Part shown: one piece after another, positions 53,321 to 62,399 of the stretch
Layout of the letters: each line of letters starts with the position of its first letter
Position numbering within the stretch: position 1 is the stretch's first letter
Assembly: GCA_963662175.1 (NCBI GenBank)
Contig: OY759223.1
Location: forward strand, 22,297,460 to 22,361,459
Reading direction: 5' to 3'
From: Aradus depressus
Taxonomy: Eukaryota > Arthropoda > Insecta > Hemiptera > Aradidae
Length of the DNA stretch: 64,000 bases
Made by a program: the position numbers and the translations under genes
The notes under the pieces: model-generated
Told to the model about the DNA's origin: nothing
Databases searched by the model: none
The model's input: only the letters and a program-made list of their open reading frames with translations

Positions 53321-53569
53321 AAATCAACCTCCTTTGTGAATGTACATGTTTTAGAACTTTTCACCTCTCTAGCCCCTCAGAAGAGATGTAAAGGCTAAAA
53401 CAATCCTTTTCATCCCTCCAAATTATCGAAAAGTGATAAAAATAAGTGTGGGAGGGAGCCTCCCCCGAAAACGGTGAGTGATGGGGGAAAACGAGGGTCA
53501 TATTCGGATTCAGGAGGTCATTTTACATAAGAATCAGCAGGAATGGTGTCAGGGCCGATTTTCATGCCG

Positions 53570-53825
53570 ACCAGTGTAATTAATAGTAAATTGGCAGTTA
53601 TTAGGGTTTTTAAATTGATCCCCCTCCCCTGAACCACCTTCTCTTCAGCCGATTTTGTTCAAATTTACAATTTTTGACTATACAAATGAAATTTTATGTC
53701 GATACATTTATTACATCGGTAGTTATTAGGGTTTCTGAGTTGAACCCCTCCCTAATCCCCCCTTCTCTTTGGTCAATTATAAATGTATCGATAAAATTTT
53801 GTATATGTGTATTTAGAATCTTCTA
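53570..53825 (-). repeat. Element B copy
   Basis: GGCAGTTATTAGGGTTTTTA, CTCTTCAGCCGATTTTGTTC, GAAATTTTATGTCGATACAT and CGGTAGTTATTAGGGTTTC. Confidence 0.7.
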
Positions 53826-53837
53826 AAGTCGACCCTT

Positions 53838-54045
53838 TTTGAGGGCACTATTAGCTCAGGAGTATCGGTGTTTATCTTGGATATAAAAAATCCTTGAGGA
53901 CGCCATCCTTCGGATAGGTTAAACGATGGTTCCGAGCCTGTACAACGTTAGGTACTTGTTAAAGACCCCTATCCTAGGTGAATATACCCCTCTGGTAGTA
54001 GGCGATATGACCTTGTAGTAAAGGTCCGGGCATGAGTCACAATAA
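53838..54045 (+). repeat. SINE-1, internally deleted
   Basis: GAGGGCACTATTAGCTCAGG (head), GACGCCATCCTTCGGATAGG, CTATCCTAGGTGAATA, then directly CTCTGGTAGTAGGCGATATG and CCGGGCATGAGTCACAATAA. Confidence 0.82.
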
Positions 54046-54099
54046 CTTATTAACTTATTTATTTTCAGGCAAATTGGCCAATGAGGGGGGGGATTAAGA

Positions 54100-54345
54100 T
54101 GGAGGCTTAACACAAGAACCGTTGTAATAAATGTATTGACGCGAAATTTCATATTTTAAATTAATGCTCTATGGGGGCAACACCTATTAACTTTCAACGG
54201 AATAAGCCGACTTAAATACTCCAGTTAACTCCTGTATAAATATATCGAGCCAAAATTTAGTATGAGGACTCAGAAGCCATAATGTAAGTCAAATATTGTT
54301 TTAGCCCAAATTATCGATTAATTTTGTAGAGCGAAAATATAATAG
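54100..54345 (+). repeat. Element B copy
   Basis: GCTTAACACAAGAACCGTTG, ATTGACGCGAAATTTCATAT, ACTTTCAACGGAATAAGCCG and AAAATTTAGTATGAGGACTC. Confidence 0.65.
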
Positions 54346-54576
54346 ATTACTTCATGCTTGTCGAAATTTTCATTTTCCGAATAATGAAACCATTCGATGT
54401 CAGCTGTAATTTAAACCTTAATCAAGTTAGAAAATCGTGTGAGGAATTTGATAACGAGATACTGTGAAATGTGCAGGGTGTTCGTGAGACCTACGTTCGT
54501 ATCACTCAGCATACTGCACACATCAGATATTGTTTATCGCTGGCATTCCATCAAAGCAAAGAGGGCGCTCCATAAA

Positions 54577-55410
54577 GTACGACATCGGCCCAAATTAAAA
54601 TTTTGTTTTATGGCTCAAAAAACTAGATAAACTGTTTTATTTATACTTTCCGGAGTGTATGAGAAACCAGTGAATGAATGAGGTGAAAATATATTTTCCA
54701 TAGTTTTTCTTCAATAATTCAATTGAAAACCTAGTAATTTTGTGAAATTTCGCATGATTTTCCGTTTTTGTTAAATTGTTTGTTATCGAGTTGATAATTT
54801 TTCCCTCTTGAAGATTTTCAACCTTTTTATTTTCAATCTGCGCTACTAAAAAAAAAAAAAAAAACAAACAATGATTTCACAAAACGTATTTTTGTTGCAT
54901 TTTTTTTTTGTTAAAAAAATACGTGTTTTTAAATGTAATTTTTATCAAGACAGAAATTTAAAAAAAGTTCCAGGTTTTTCCACAAAATATCCTTTTTTTT
55001 TTCTTAGATATTGTGTGAGAGAAATTTATAATAATCACATCCGCCTTGGGTCGGAACATAGTCATGTTTGAACGAGCGGTACTACTCGTGGTCATAGCAC
55101 TGAAACAAAAACATGTTTTGGAAATGATTGTATTTTTTTTTTATTTGAGTGGCGCAGAATGAAAATAAAAAGCTTGAAAACTTTGAAGAAGGAAAAATTA
55201 TCAGCTACCAGCTCGATAACAAGCCACAAATTCCACAAAATTGCCAGGTTTTCAATTGAACTATTGAAGAAAAATTATGGAAAATATATTTTCACGTCAT
55301 TCACTGATTTCTCACATACTCCGGAAGGTGTAAATAAAATAGTTTATTTAGTTTTCTGAGTTACAAAACAACATTTTAATTTGGGTCGTACTTTTGTCCC
55401 TTTTCGTCCC
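54577..55410. mobile_element. Large foldback element, family FB3, arms ~250-275 bp
   Basis: Left arm 54577-54850: GTACGACATCGGCCCAAATT, TTCCGGAGTGTATGAGAAAC, ATTTTCCATAGTTTTTCTTC, TTGTTATCGAGTTGATAATT, TTTTCAATCTGCGC. Right arm 55149-55410 has the inverse order: GCGCAGAATGAAAATAAAAA, AGCTCGATAACAAGCCACAA, AAGAAAAATTATGGAAAATA, CTCACATACTCCGGAAGG, AATTTGGGTCGTACTTTT. The 300-bp loop has no gene. Mirror-image frames in the two arms (EKKVENLQEG/KLKTLKKEK-like) are unlikely to be coding. Confidence 0.9.
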
Positions 55411-55439
55411 ACTGTGTAGATTTGAGGTAGATTTGAGGT

Positions 55440-55680
55440 AGCGTCAAATAAATTTCATATGTGAATTCAAAATCCTATTAGAACAACACTTATTAATTTT
55501 CAGCGATATCGACCGAAGGATAATTAATGCCAATGTAATGAATTTGTCAACACAAAATTTAGTATGAGGATTTAGGATCTATCTATCTATTGATTATTAG
55601 CGCAAACGGTCGACTTGTTTTGGAGGGGAAGCGAAAAGTTAATTGATTAATTCTTTCTGAGAAAGTTCATTGCCGCTTTT
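55440..55680 (+). repeat. Element B copy
   Basis: AATAAATTTCATATGTGAAT, AATTTTCAGCGATATCGACC, AAATTTAGTATGAGGATTTA, GGTTTTGGAGGGGAAGCG. 55690-56030 has no recognised feature. Confidence 0.7.
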
Positions 55681-56034
55681 TTCAATATAACGATAGCTTG
55701 AGGAAATATCGATTGAAATAAATTATCGAAATATGGAATTACTTTCTGTGGTTATCACATACTGGGTTCGTTCTTATTGAATGTTTTGTTCACCTCATGG
55801 CGTGCTGTTGTGTCTACAGTGGCTTGTTACTCGTGTATTGATTCAGTGGCTATTAAATATTATTACGTCTCGTACAGCTACCACACGCTGATAAAAAACA
55901 ACATCCAAAAACAGAAAAAAACTATCAGTTGACTGTTAATATTCGAAAAAATAGGATACAACTCGAAAGTTTTATCACGAAGTCGGGACACCCACTTATC
56001 AACTCAAGAAACGTATTGATAGAAATAGTTCCAG

Positions 56035-56245
56035 TCGGTGAATCACCGGCTATGTACTTCCCCCCCATTAATGAATTACGTTTTCGCTCTCCCTTTAAAG
56101 TCAATATAAATTCTTTTCATTGAAGTTTGATTTTGATATTCATTATATCGGCAGTTATTAGAGCTTTTGAGTACCCATTCCCCTTATCAGAAATTCGATG
56201 TTGAGTTTTTACAAGAATTTTATGTCGACAACCTGATACCAAAAA
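56035..56245. repeat. Element B fragments
   Basis: Minus part with an intact terminal palindrome (GTCGGTGAATCACCGGCTAT, GTACTTCCCCCCC); then CATTATATCGGCAGTTATTA; then a plus 5' block (CAGAAATTCGATGTTGAGTT). Confidence 0.75.
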
Positions 56246-56273
56246 CTAAAAAAAAAAAAACATTAAGGCGTAG

Positions 56274-56561
56274 TCAAAGTCCACGCCGTTTCTGTGAAAA
56301 AGCCAGGATAAAATCATTTTTCATTTTCTTTTCGATGCTGCCGTAGCTCTTGCATTTGCTCGGCACTAGACTTTTTAAATTTTTAAAATACTTTTTAATG
56401 CGAGCTTTCCTCTGAATTCTATAATTCCGCGCATATTTACGATTCATATGAGACAACATCTTTAATTTTTTTGCAATTTTCAATTTGATTTTCACATATA
56501 TTTCGGCGAATATTTTTATTGTTTCACTTTGAGTCCTAGTAGTGCTCCTCAAGCTCTTTAC
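56274..56561 (-). CDS. Unrecognised Lys/Arg-rich ORF, possible intronic retrogene
   Basis: Minus frame from about 56561 (the first Met gives 92 aa at 56552). Composition is basic: MNRKYARNYRIQRKARIKKY then FKNLKSLVPSKCKSY. IKKYFKNLKSLVPS faintly recalls the helix-1 region of Id/extramacrochaetae HLH proteins, but no helix 2 follows, so I do not name it. Upstream on minus, 56562-56760 is less AT-rich than its surroundings and looks like unique, UTR-like sequence. A run of 13 A at 56251-56263 lies downstream; on the gene strand it reads as T, so it is not a poly(A) tail. Confidence 0.25.
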   Translation of the reverse strand, partial: VKSLRSTTRTQSETIKIFAEIYVKIKLKIAKKLKMLSHMNRKYARNYRIQRKARIKKYFKNLKSLVPSKCKSYGSIEKKMKNDFILAFSQKRRGL

Positions 56562-56859
56562 AATGACACCCGAATCGACGTCCTATCTAAACGCGTTATC
56601 ACACTACACTAATTTCTAATTTTACACAACGCTAATTTGCAACAATTATCCGCTGGCGCCCACACTAGCCCAATAACATCACAGACAAAACAAACACTGC
56701 ACAACAAACACGTACAGACATGCTCTATCCATTGTGACCTCAACCGTTTTTATCGCATTATTAGTCTCGTAGTTATTATCGATTGAAATCTGACGGTATT
56801 TTGTAACACAAGAAAGTTTGACCGGCTATCACTGTGCTTAACGAGCGAATAGACGTTTT

Positions 56860-57150
56860 CACGTCAAAAGTCTGTGTGTCTGTGAACACGATAACTCCCG
56901 ATTGAATGAACCTATCACAACGAAATTTTATTTTTATTTCCAGAACCCTAAGTGGATGAGACCTATAGGTTTTCCGCCAAATCGGCTTAAGGGAAAATGG
57001 GATTAGAAGGGGCTTAACATAAAAACTCTAATAACTGTCTATGTAATGAATGTATCGACACAAAATTTAGTATGAACATTCAGAAGCCTTACATCAAATA
57101 TTCATTTTTAGTCAAAGCATTTGATTAGTTTCGGAGGGAGAGCGAAAACC
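56860..57150 (+). repeat. Element B copy
   Basis: TGTGAACACGATAACTCCCG, AACGAAATTTTATTTTTATT, TTCCGCCAAATCGGCTTAAG, GAATGTATCGACACAAAATT, TAGTATGAACATTCAGAAGC and GTTTCGGAGGGAGAGCG. It continues straight into the next array. Confidence 0.82.
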
Positions 57151-57545
57151 TTATTGATTAATTCTGGGATAGTCCAGTCATTGACCTAATTGATTAATTC
57201 TGGGATAGTCCATTCATAGACCTAATTGATTAATTCTGGGATAGTCCATTCATTGACCTAATTGATTAATTCTGAGATAGTCCATTCATTGACCTAATTG
57301 ATTAATTCTGGGATAGTCCTTTCATTGACCTAATTGATTAATTCTGGGATAGTCCATTCATTGACCTAATTGATTAATTCTGAGATAGTCCATTCATTGA
57401 CCTAATTGATTAATTCTGAGATAGTCCATTCATTGACCTAATTGATTAATTCTGGGATAGTCCATTCATTGACCTAATTGATTAATTCTGGGATAGTCCT
57501 TTCATTGACCTAATTGATTAATTCTGGGATAGTCCATTCATTGAC
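57151..57545. repeat. 36-bp minisatellite, 11 copies, derived from element B
   Basis: Unit ATTGATTAATTCTGGGATAG + TCCATTCATTGACCTA. The first unit is the natural continuation of element B at 57150 (AACCTTATTGATTAATTC), so the array grew from that element's 3' end. Variants are GAGATAG and CCTTTCA. Confidence 0.95.
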
Positions 57546-57898
57546 GATTTTTTTTTCGTTATTGGTATCAGGGGATCGGAAAACATTTAATTTCTAAACT
57601 AACATTTAATTCATAACTTCCCCTATACATCGTAATGTATTATTAACAATTTTTTGTTTCTTAATAATATTTTACGGGCTGCTAGTTTCATCCCCTATTC
57701 CAGGGCATTACACTTCAAATTAGGCATGAAGATGGTCTCCCAGCTTAACGAGAAAATTACTCATGAATTATTCGTCAAGAAAGGGAGATGCTGATTTTTT
57801 TGCTCTACTAAATCTCATTTTAACTGCTTCAATCGGGAAGGTTTAATTTGGTCGCCAGTTTAACATATTTTTTTTCCTACTGTACCCAGTATATAAGA
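57546..57898. other. Element B 5' scrap then unrecognised DNA
   Basis: 57560-57625 has GGGATCGGAAAACATTTAAT and ATAACTTCCCCTATACATCG (minus B). 57630-57898 has no recognised feature. Confidence 0.5.
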
Positions 57899-58500
57899 AG
57901 TTGTAATATATAATAATAATATTATGTACATCTAAATAGTGTGATGTTCAAAAAGTACACACATTATGAATACTAATGAAGTTATATAACCAGTTGTAAT
58001 ATATAATAATAATATTATGTACATCTAAATAGTGTGATGTTCAAAAAGTACACACATTATGAATACTAATGAAGTTATATAACCAGTTGTAATATATAAT
58101 AATAATATTATGTACATCTAAATAGTGTGATGTTCAAAAAGTATACACATTTTGAATACTAATGAAGTTATATAACCAGTTGTAATATATAATAATAATA
58201 TTATGTACATCTAAATAGTGTGATGTTCAAAAAGTACACACATTATGAATACTAATGAAGTTATATAACCAGTTGTAATATATAATAATAATATTATGTA
58301 CATCTAAATAGTGTGATGTTCAAAAAGTATACACATTTTGAATACTAATGAAGTTATATAACCAGTTGTAATATATAATAATAATATTATGTACATCTAA
58401 ATAGTGTGATGTTCAAAAAGTACACACATTATGAATACTAATGAAGTTATATAACCAGTTGTAATATATAATATTAATATTATGTACATCTAAAAAGTGT
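57899..58500. repeat. 93-bp tandem repeat, ~6.5 copies
   Basis: TTGTAATATATAATAATAAT starts units at 57901, 57994, 58087, 58180, 58273, 58366 and 58459. Alternate units carry GTACACACATTATG or GTATACACATTTTG, a possible dimer structure. It ends near an inverted scrap of family C (58505-58575). Confidence 0.95.
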
Positions 58501-58749
58501 ATGAACCCTTTTCGGAAACAACTGTAGAGATTAAAATTTAGTATAAGACCATCCGAAATTTCTACAGGAAATGTGATAATTATAAATATTATTTATTATT
58601 ATTATTATTAATTCATTATTTTTAATTATTTTATTTTTTTATTATCACAATATCTTATAAACTATATGCATCAACGGATATTATATTTTAGAATATAACC
58701 TCATATGAGATGATTAATAATTATTATAAAAATAAATAATTTTTTTTTT

Positions 58750-59180
58750 TGTATTTATTCATCTGAAACCACAACTATACAAAAAATACGCAACCAGCGG
58801 CTGGGCTGATATATACTATAAAAAAAATTTAAAATAAAATAAAAAAAGATCATAAAAATAAATATGAAAGAAAAAAAACAGCCAGCGGTGAACCCTAATG
58901 GCATCACTTCATAACAGATCTCTATGCCAAACTCTCTTTAATCTTCTTGGGGGATTGTGGGGTGGATTTGGAATTAAGATTTTGCGAACTACCGGCTTGG
59001 TGTGTAAGTAAATTTTGGTGTAGAAACGTTGGTATAAATGTTTAATGGTTGTGTCTATGGGTGTGATGTTGAAGTCGCGGTATAAAGTCTTGTTGCTAAC
59101 GTGTGGTGGGCATTGTGAGGAGAGTCTTGGATTGAGATTCCTGTATTCTTTTAATGTTGGAAGTCTTGGCTATACCATAT
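58750..59180 (-). pseudogene. Jockey-type LINE 3' end
   Basis: On minus: NIKRIQESQSKTLL, a frame break, SNKTLYRDFNITPIDTTIKH, LYQRFYTKIYLHTKPVVRKI, and NPPRRLKRVWHRDLL with stop near 58911, then a 3' UTR (GGTTCACCGCTGGCTG) to an A-rich end. Same family as 42985-43350. Confidence 0.85.
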
Positions 59181-59560
59181 ATTTGTAAGCAAAATAAACA
59201 TAAATAATGCCGTAAATATTTTACGGGAGAGGTAATGGCTGGTTTTCAATTAACACTGGTGGCAGTAACTACGGTGGAGGGCGAATGTTACATGTTGACA
59301 TTTTGTGGCGTTAAATTCAATTTTCCGCCTCCTACCGCTGCTTTGAATATCCTCCCCTAACCCCAGTTCAAAGAGTCCCTCGATTTTTCATACTACTTCA
59401 ATTTTCCCTAAAATATATTTGTATATAGGATGGGAAAATATAGTCGAAAAACCTGCAGCCCTCTCGCCTACTACCAACTCTCCTATTCAGATTTACCTAT
59501 GTCCTTTTTTATTTCCTCAGCTATACGGGGGAAAATGAAAAAAATAAAATCAGTGCGTCT

Positions 59561-59694
59561 GGGAATAGTAGACACCACTAGGTGATAGGGAATAGTAGAC
59601 ACCACTAGGTGATAGGGAATAGTAGACACCACTAGGTGATAGGGAATAGTAGACACCACTAGGTGATAGAGAATAATAGACACCACTAGGTGAT
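59561..59694. repeat. 27-bp tandem repeat, 5 copies
   Basis: GGGAATAGTAGACACCACTA + GGTGATA. The period is a multiple of three, so it produces repetitive open frames on minus that are not genes. Confidence 0.95.
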
Positions 59695-59770
59695 TCTCTC
59701 GATGAGAATAGAGTTTTACTACCTAAGCTATACAAACTGTAAAGAATCTTTTTTAATTTAATTCTGTAAG

Positions 59771-60110
59771 AAGATAATGTCAGAGGGCGCCGGTAGCTCA
59801 GTGGTATGCGTGTTTGCCTTCTGAGCTCAAGATTGTGGGTTCGGAACCCAACCGAGGCCCTTAGGTTATTTTATCTGGGAGGTAAAATAAACTTAAGCAC
59901 GCCGTCCTTTGGATGGGACGAGCGATGGTTCCGAGCTTGTACGATGTCAGGTACTCGTTAAAGACCCCTGTGAATAAAAATTTAGGACTCCCACAGTAGA
60001 GTCGGGCGCGTTTCCACCAGAGTGACGAAAGAGCGCTCTGGTAGTAGGTGATATGATCTCGTAGTTAGAGTCCGGGCATGAGTCATAATAACTAACCTAA
60101 GATAATGTCA
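59771..60110 (+). mobile_element. SINE-1 with perfect 12-bp TSD
   Basis: AAGATAATGTCA at 59771-59782 and 60099-60110. Body 59783-60098, 316 bp: head GAGGGCGCCGGTAGCTCAGT, B box GGGTTCGGAACCC, tail ATAATAACTAACCT. It lacks the TCCTAG and GGGTAGGCAAAAT blocks found at 39753-40093. Confidence 0.95.
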
Positions 60111-60129
60111 AGAAGATATAGTTTTCTCC

Positions 60130-60272
60130 GTGTATGAGGGTTTAGTCCTTATGATAGTCAACAATTGATTTTTATCCCAAACAGTCGATTGGTTTTGGAG
60201 GGATAGCAAAAACTTAATAGATTAATTCGTTCTGGGGAAGTACATAGCCGGCGATTCACCGACCTTTCTTCT
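60130..60272 (+). repeat. Element B 3' end with palindrome
   Basis: CAGTCGATTGGTTTTGGAGG, GATTAATTCGTTCTGGGGAA and GTACATAGCCGGCGATTCAC + CGAC. Confidence 0.82.
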
Positions 60273-60282
60273 CTATTGCATC

Positions 60283-60588
60283 TTCTGAGCGACAGCAAAA
60301 GCTTAGTTCATGTATTCGCGCTGGTAAATTGGGTTCTGAGCGACAGCAAAAGCTTAGTTCATGTATTCGCGCTGGTGAATTGGGTTCTGAGCGACAGCAA
60401 AAACTTAGTTCATGTATTCGCGCTGGTAAATTGGGTTCTGAGCGACAGCAAAAGCTTAGTTCATGTATTCGCGCTGTTAAATTGGGTTCTGAGCGACAGC
60501 AAAAGTTCAGTTGATGTATTCGCGCTGGTGAATTGGGTTCTGTGCGACAGCAAAAGCTTAGTTCATGTATTCGCGCTGGTAAATTGAT
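60283..60588. repeat. 51-bp tandem repeat, 6 copies, element B-like
   Basis: TTCTGAGCGACAGCAAAAGC + TTAGTTCATGTATTCGCGCT + GGTAAATTGGG, starting every 51 bp from 60283. The core resembles the B block GAG..AGCAAAA.CTTA...ATTAATTCG.TCTGG just upstream and the variant at 23566. The 103-codon frame is repeat-made. Confidence 0.93.
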
Positions 60589-60925
60589 TCACAGGACTTT
60601 TCCTACTTTCTATTCCATTTAAATTGCCTTTGCGTTTACATGATATTTTTATCTCAACGTTTTAGCATTGAAATTGGATTTTGGAATAGGCTCTGAAGAT
60701 TGGAGGGGGGGGGGAGTTAAGATCAAAATGTTCTTCTCTAGCGAATGTAAGATTGGCACGGAATAGCTCCAATTCAAGATCTCTTTCTTTTCTCAATAAA
60801 TACACATATAAGGATAGATTTCAGAGTGAAAACATTGATTTCTCTCTTCTGTATTAGTCGATTGCTGCCTTGAATAGTTGTTATAATTCGATTAGAACGC
60901 CAATAAACCGGACTCTCAGCATACT

Positions 60926-61090
60926 CGGTTAATGGAAACATGTTATACCTATAAAATAGCTTTCTACGGCTTTCTTTATAGCCGGTAGCTCTGATAGCGT
61001 GTTTGCCCAGCTCAAGTTCCCGGGTTCGAAACCCGGCATCGAGGGTTTTTTTTAATCTATGAGATAAAATAACATTGAGCATGCCGTCCT
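60926..61090 (+). repeat. SINE-1 head with unusual 5' leader
   Basis: Leader TTAATGGAAACATGTTATAC, TAGCTTTCTACGGCTTTCTT, head AGCCGGTAGCTCTGATAGCG, B box GGGTTCGAAACCCGG, and GCATGCCGTCCT. The leader and head recur at 61318-61408. Confidence 0.85.
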
Positions 61091-61127
61091 AATATAATTT
61101 TCTTTTTCTCTCATTTAATTATTTATT

Positions 61128-61535
61128 GTGTCTCATGCCCGGGCTTTAACAACGATATCATATCGCCTACTACCAGAGCACTCTTTCGTCGCTCTGTTGG
61201 ACATGAGCCCATCACTACTGTGGGAGTTCTTAATTTTGACTAACCTAAATTTTCATTCACCCAGAGTAGAGGTCTTACGAGTACCTGACATCGTTCAGGC
61301 TCCGTACCTTCACTCGGTTAATAGAAACATGTTATATCTATAGAAAATAAATAGCTTTCTACGGCTTTCTTTATAGCCGGTAGCTCTGATAGCGTGCTTG
61401 CCTCCGCCTCCGAAGGACGGCGTGCTCGATGATTTCTCACCTTCGAGATAAAAAACCTAAGGGCCTCGGCCGGGTTTTAAACTCGCCTTGAGCTCAATAA
61501 TCAAGCACGCATACCACTGAGCTACTGGCGCCCTT
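61128..61535 (-). repeat. SINE-1 interrupted by a copied ~90-bp segment
   Basis: Tail half 61128-61317 (CTCATGCCCGGGCTTTAACA, GTACCTGACATCGTTCAGGC) and head half 61412-61535 (CGAAGGACGGCGTGCTCGAT, CTGAGCTACTGGCGCCCTTC) are both minus. Between them 61318-61408 is a plus-strand copy of 60926-61010. Confidence 0.85.
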
Positions 61536-61539
61536 CTTA

Positions 61540-62150
61540 ATTATATATCTCTGGCGTTTGAGCAAAAGCAATGAGAATATAAGTCTTGTGATCCGAAGGA
61601 CAAGTCCTTTTAAACATATTTACCATACGTAACTGATTGTTGGAATATTTTACTTTATTTATATTTAATACTTTATAGAAATAATATTTCAAGTAACGTA
61701 AATGTGCTTTACCTGATTTGCAGGAATTTTTCAAACCTTCAGAAATTCCCCTCCCAAAATTCAGATTCGCTGACTTAAGCCCTTTTGCCCAAATACCCGT
61801 GATATACTACATATATTATATTTATTGTACAACATTAAAAAATAATAATTTTTACACAATGATATGGCGAATGAAATTAGTTTATTTAGCATTATTGTAA
61901 ATAAAAATTAAAAATTGAGTAGAAGATATTATTTGTGAGATGAATTGGTGACGATGATGATTATATGATGTTACTTATAGATTGTATTAATTTTTTTTAT
62001 ATTTACTGATGATGAGAGTTCTTTTTCCGGAAACAAAAAACAAAAAAAAAAAAAAAGTAGAGAAATACAGCTATTGGAAAACTATATTATTATTAATATA
62101 ATGTTCTTTATATTACTTATACTTATATAATATATAAATGTATATGAATA
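61540..62150. other. No gene; local similarity to 48715-48905
   Basis: 61665-61800 (ACTTTATAGAAATAATATTT, CTTTACCTGATTTGCAGGAA, CTGACTTAAGCCCTTTTGCC) matches 48728-48860, a dispersed repeat of about 130 bp. The rest is AT-rich. Confidence 0.6.
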
Positions 62151-62180
62151 TATTTGTATAATTCATTATTCTGTTCCCAG

Positions 62181-62286
62181 AATGGCTTCGTGCAGTGCAA
62201 CAATAAGGAGCAATGTGCCGCTGTTGAGGGGTGCCACATGGTGCTTGAGATGCCCCCAGACAGTTGTTGTACCAGCAAATGTAAGG
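62181..62286 (+). CDS. cv-2: Exon: C-terminal half of the same VWC domain
   Basis: A 106-bp exon with acceptor TTCTGTTCCCAG and consensus donor GTAAGT at 62287. It enters in phase 0, matching the exit phase of 9549-9634, and leaves in phase 1 (35 codons plus one base). It begins NGFVQC, has further cysteines at EQC and EGC, and ends DSCCTSKCKG. With the first exon the domain has ten cysteines, the usual VWC number, in the usual order. The end is odd: CC-TSK-C has three residues where VWC domains normally have two (CCxxC). Family members continue KGC into the next VWC, so the next exon should start by completing Gly then Cys; it is not seen before 64000. Confidence 0.8.
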
Positions 62287-62340
62287 GTAAGTACTCCATA
62301 TATATTATATATGATTTATTAATAATATATAAATGTAATG

Positions 62341-62386
62341 AGGGCGCCAGGTAGCTCAGAGGTAGCAGGCTAGTAGTGGTGTCGAA
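62341..62386 (+). repeat. SINE-1 head stub
   Basis: GAGGGCGCCAGGTAGCTCAG then divergence; followed by GTCGAACTATCGATAGTATT, a TATCGATA motif like those bounding 35706-37968. It lies only 55 bp after the second cv-2 exon. Confidence 0.75.
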
Positions 62387-62399
62387 CTATCGATAGTAT

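Larger units (their letters stand above)
9635..62180 (+). other. cv-2: 52.5-kb phase-0 intron inside the VWC domain
   Basis: Bounded by donor GTAAAT (weak at +5/+6 against GTAAGT) and acceptor TTCTGTTCCCAG. The two exons fit in frame and in domain order, and no exon of the same domain is seen between them. The interval is almost wholly repeats: over twenty SINEs, LINE 3' ends on both strands, hAT, foldbacks and tandem arrays. No long intact ORF of a nested host gene was found. The intron is inferred from the exon pair; no transcript was available. Confidence 0.75.

Noticed and set aside
54637..55359. Two similar ORFs that could be a duplicated gene
   Set aside because: They lie on the mirror arms of a foldback element and share only arm sequence.
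59483..59735. Minus-strand repeat-protein-like frames
   Set aside because: 27-bp tandem array in frame; no start context or flanking coding sequence.
60276..60587. 103-codon repetitive ORF that looks like a repeat protein
   Set aside because: The repeat period is 51 bp, a multiple of three, so all frames stay open; the DNA belongs to a tandem array next to element B.
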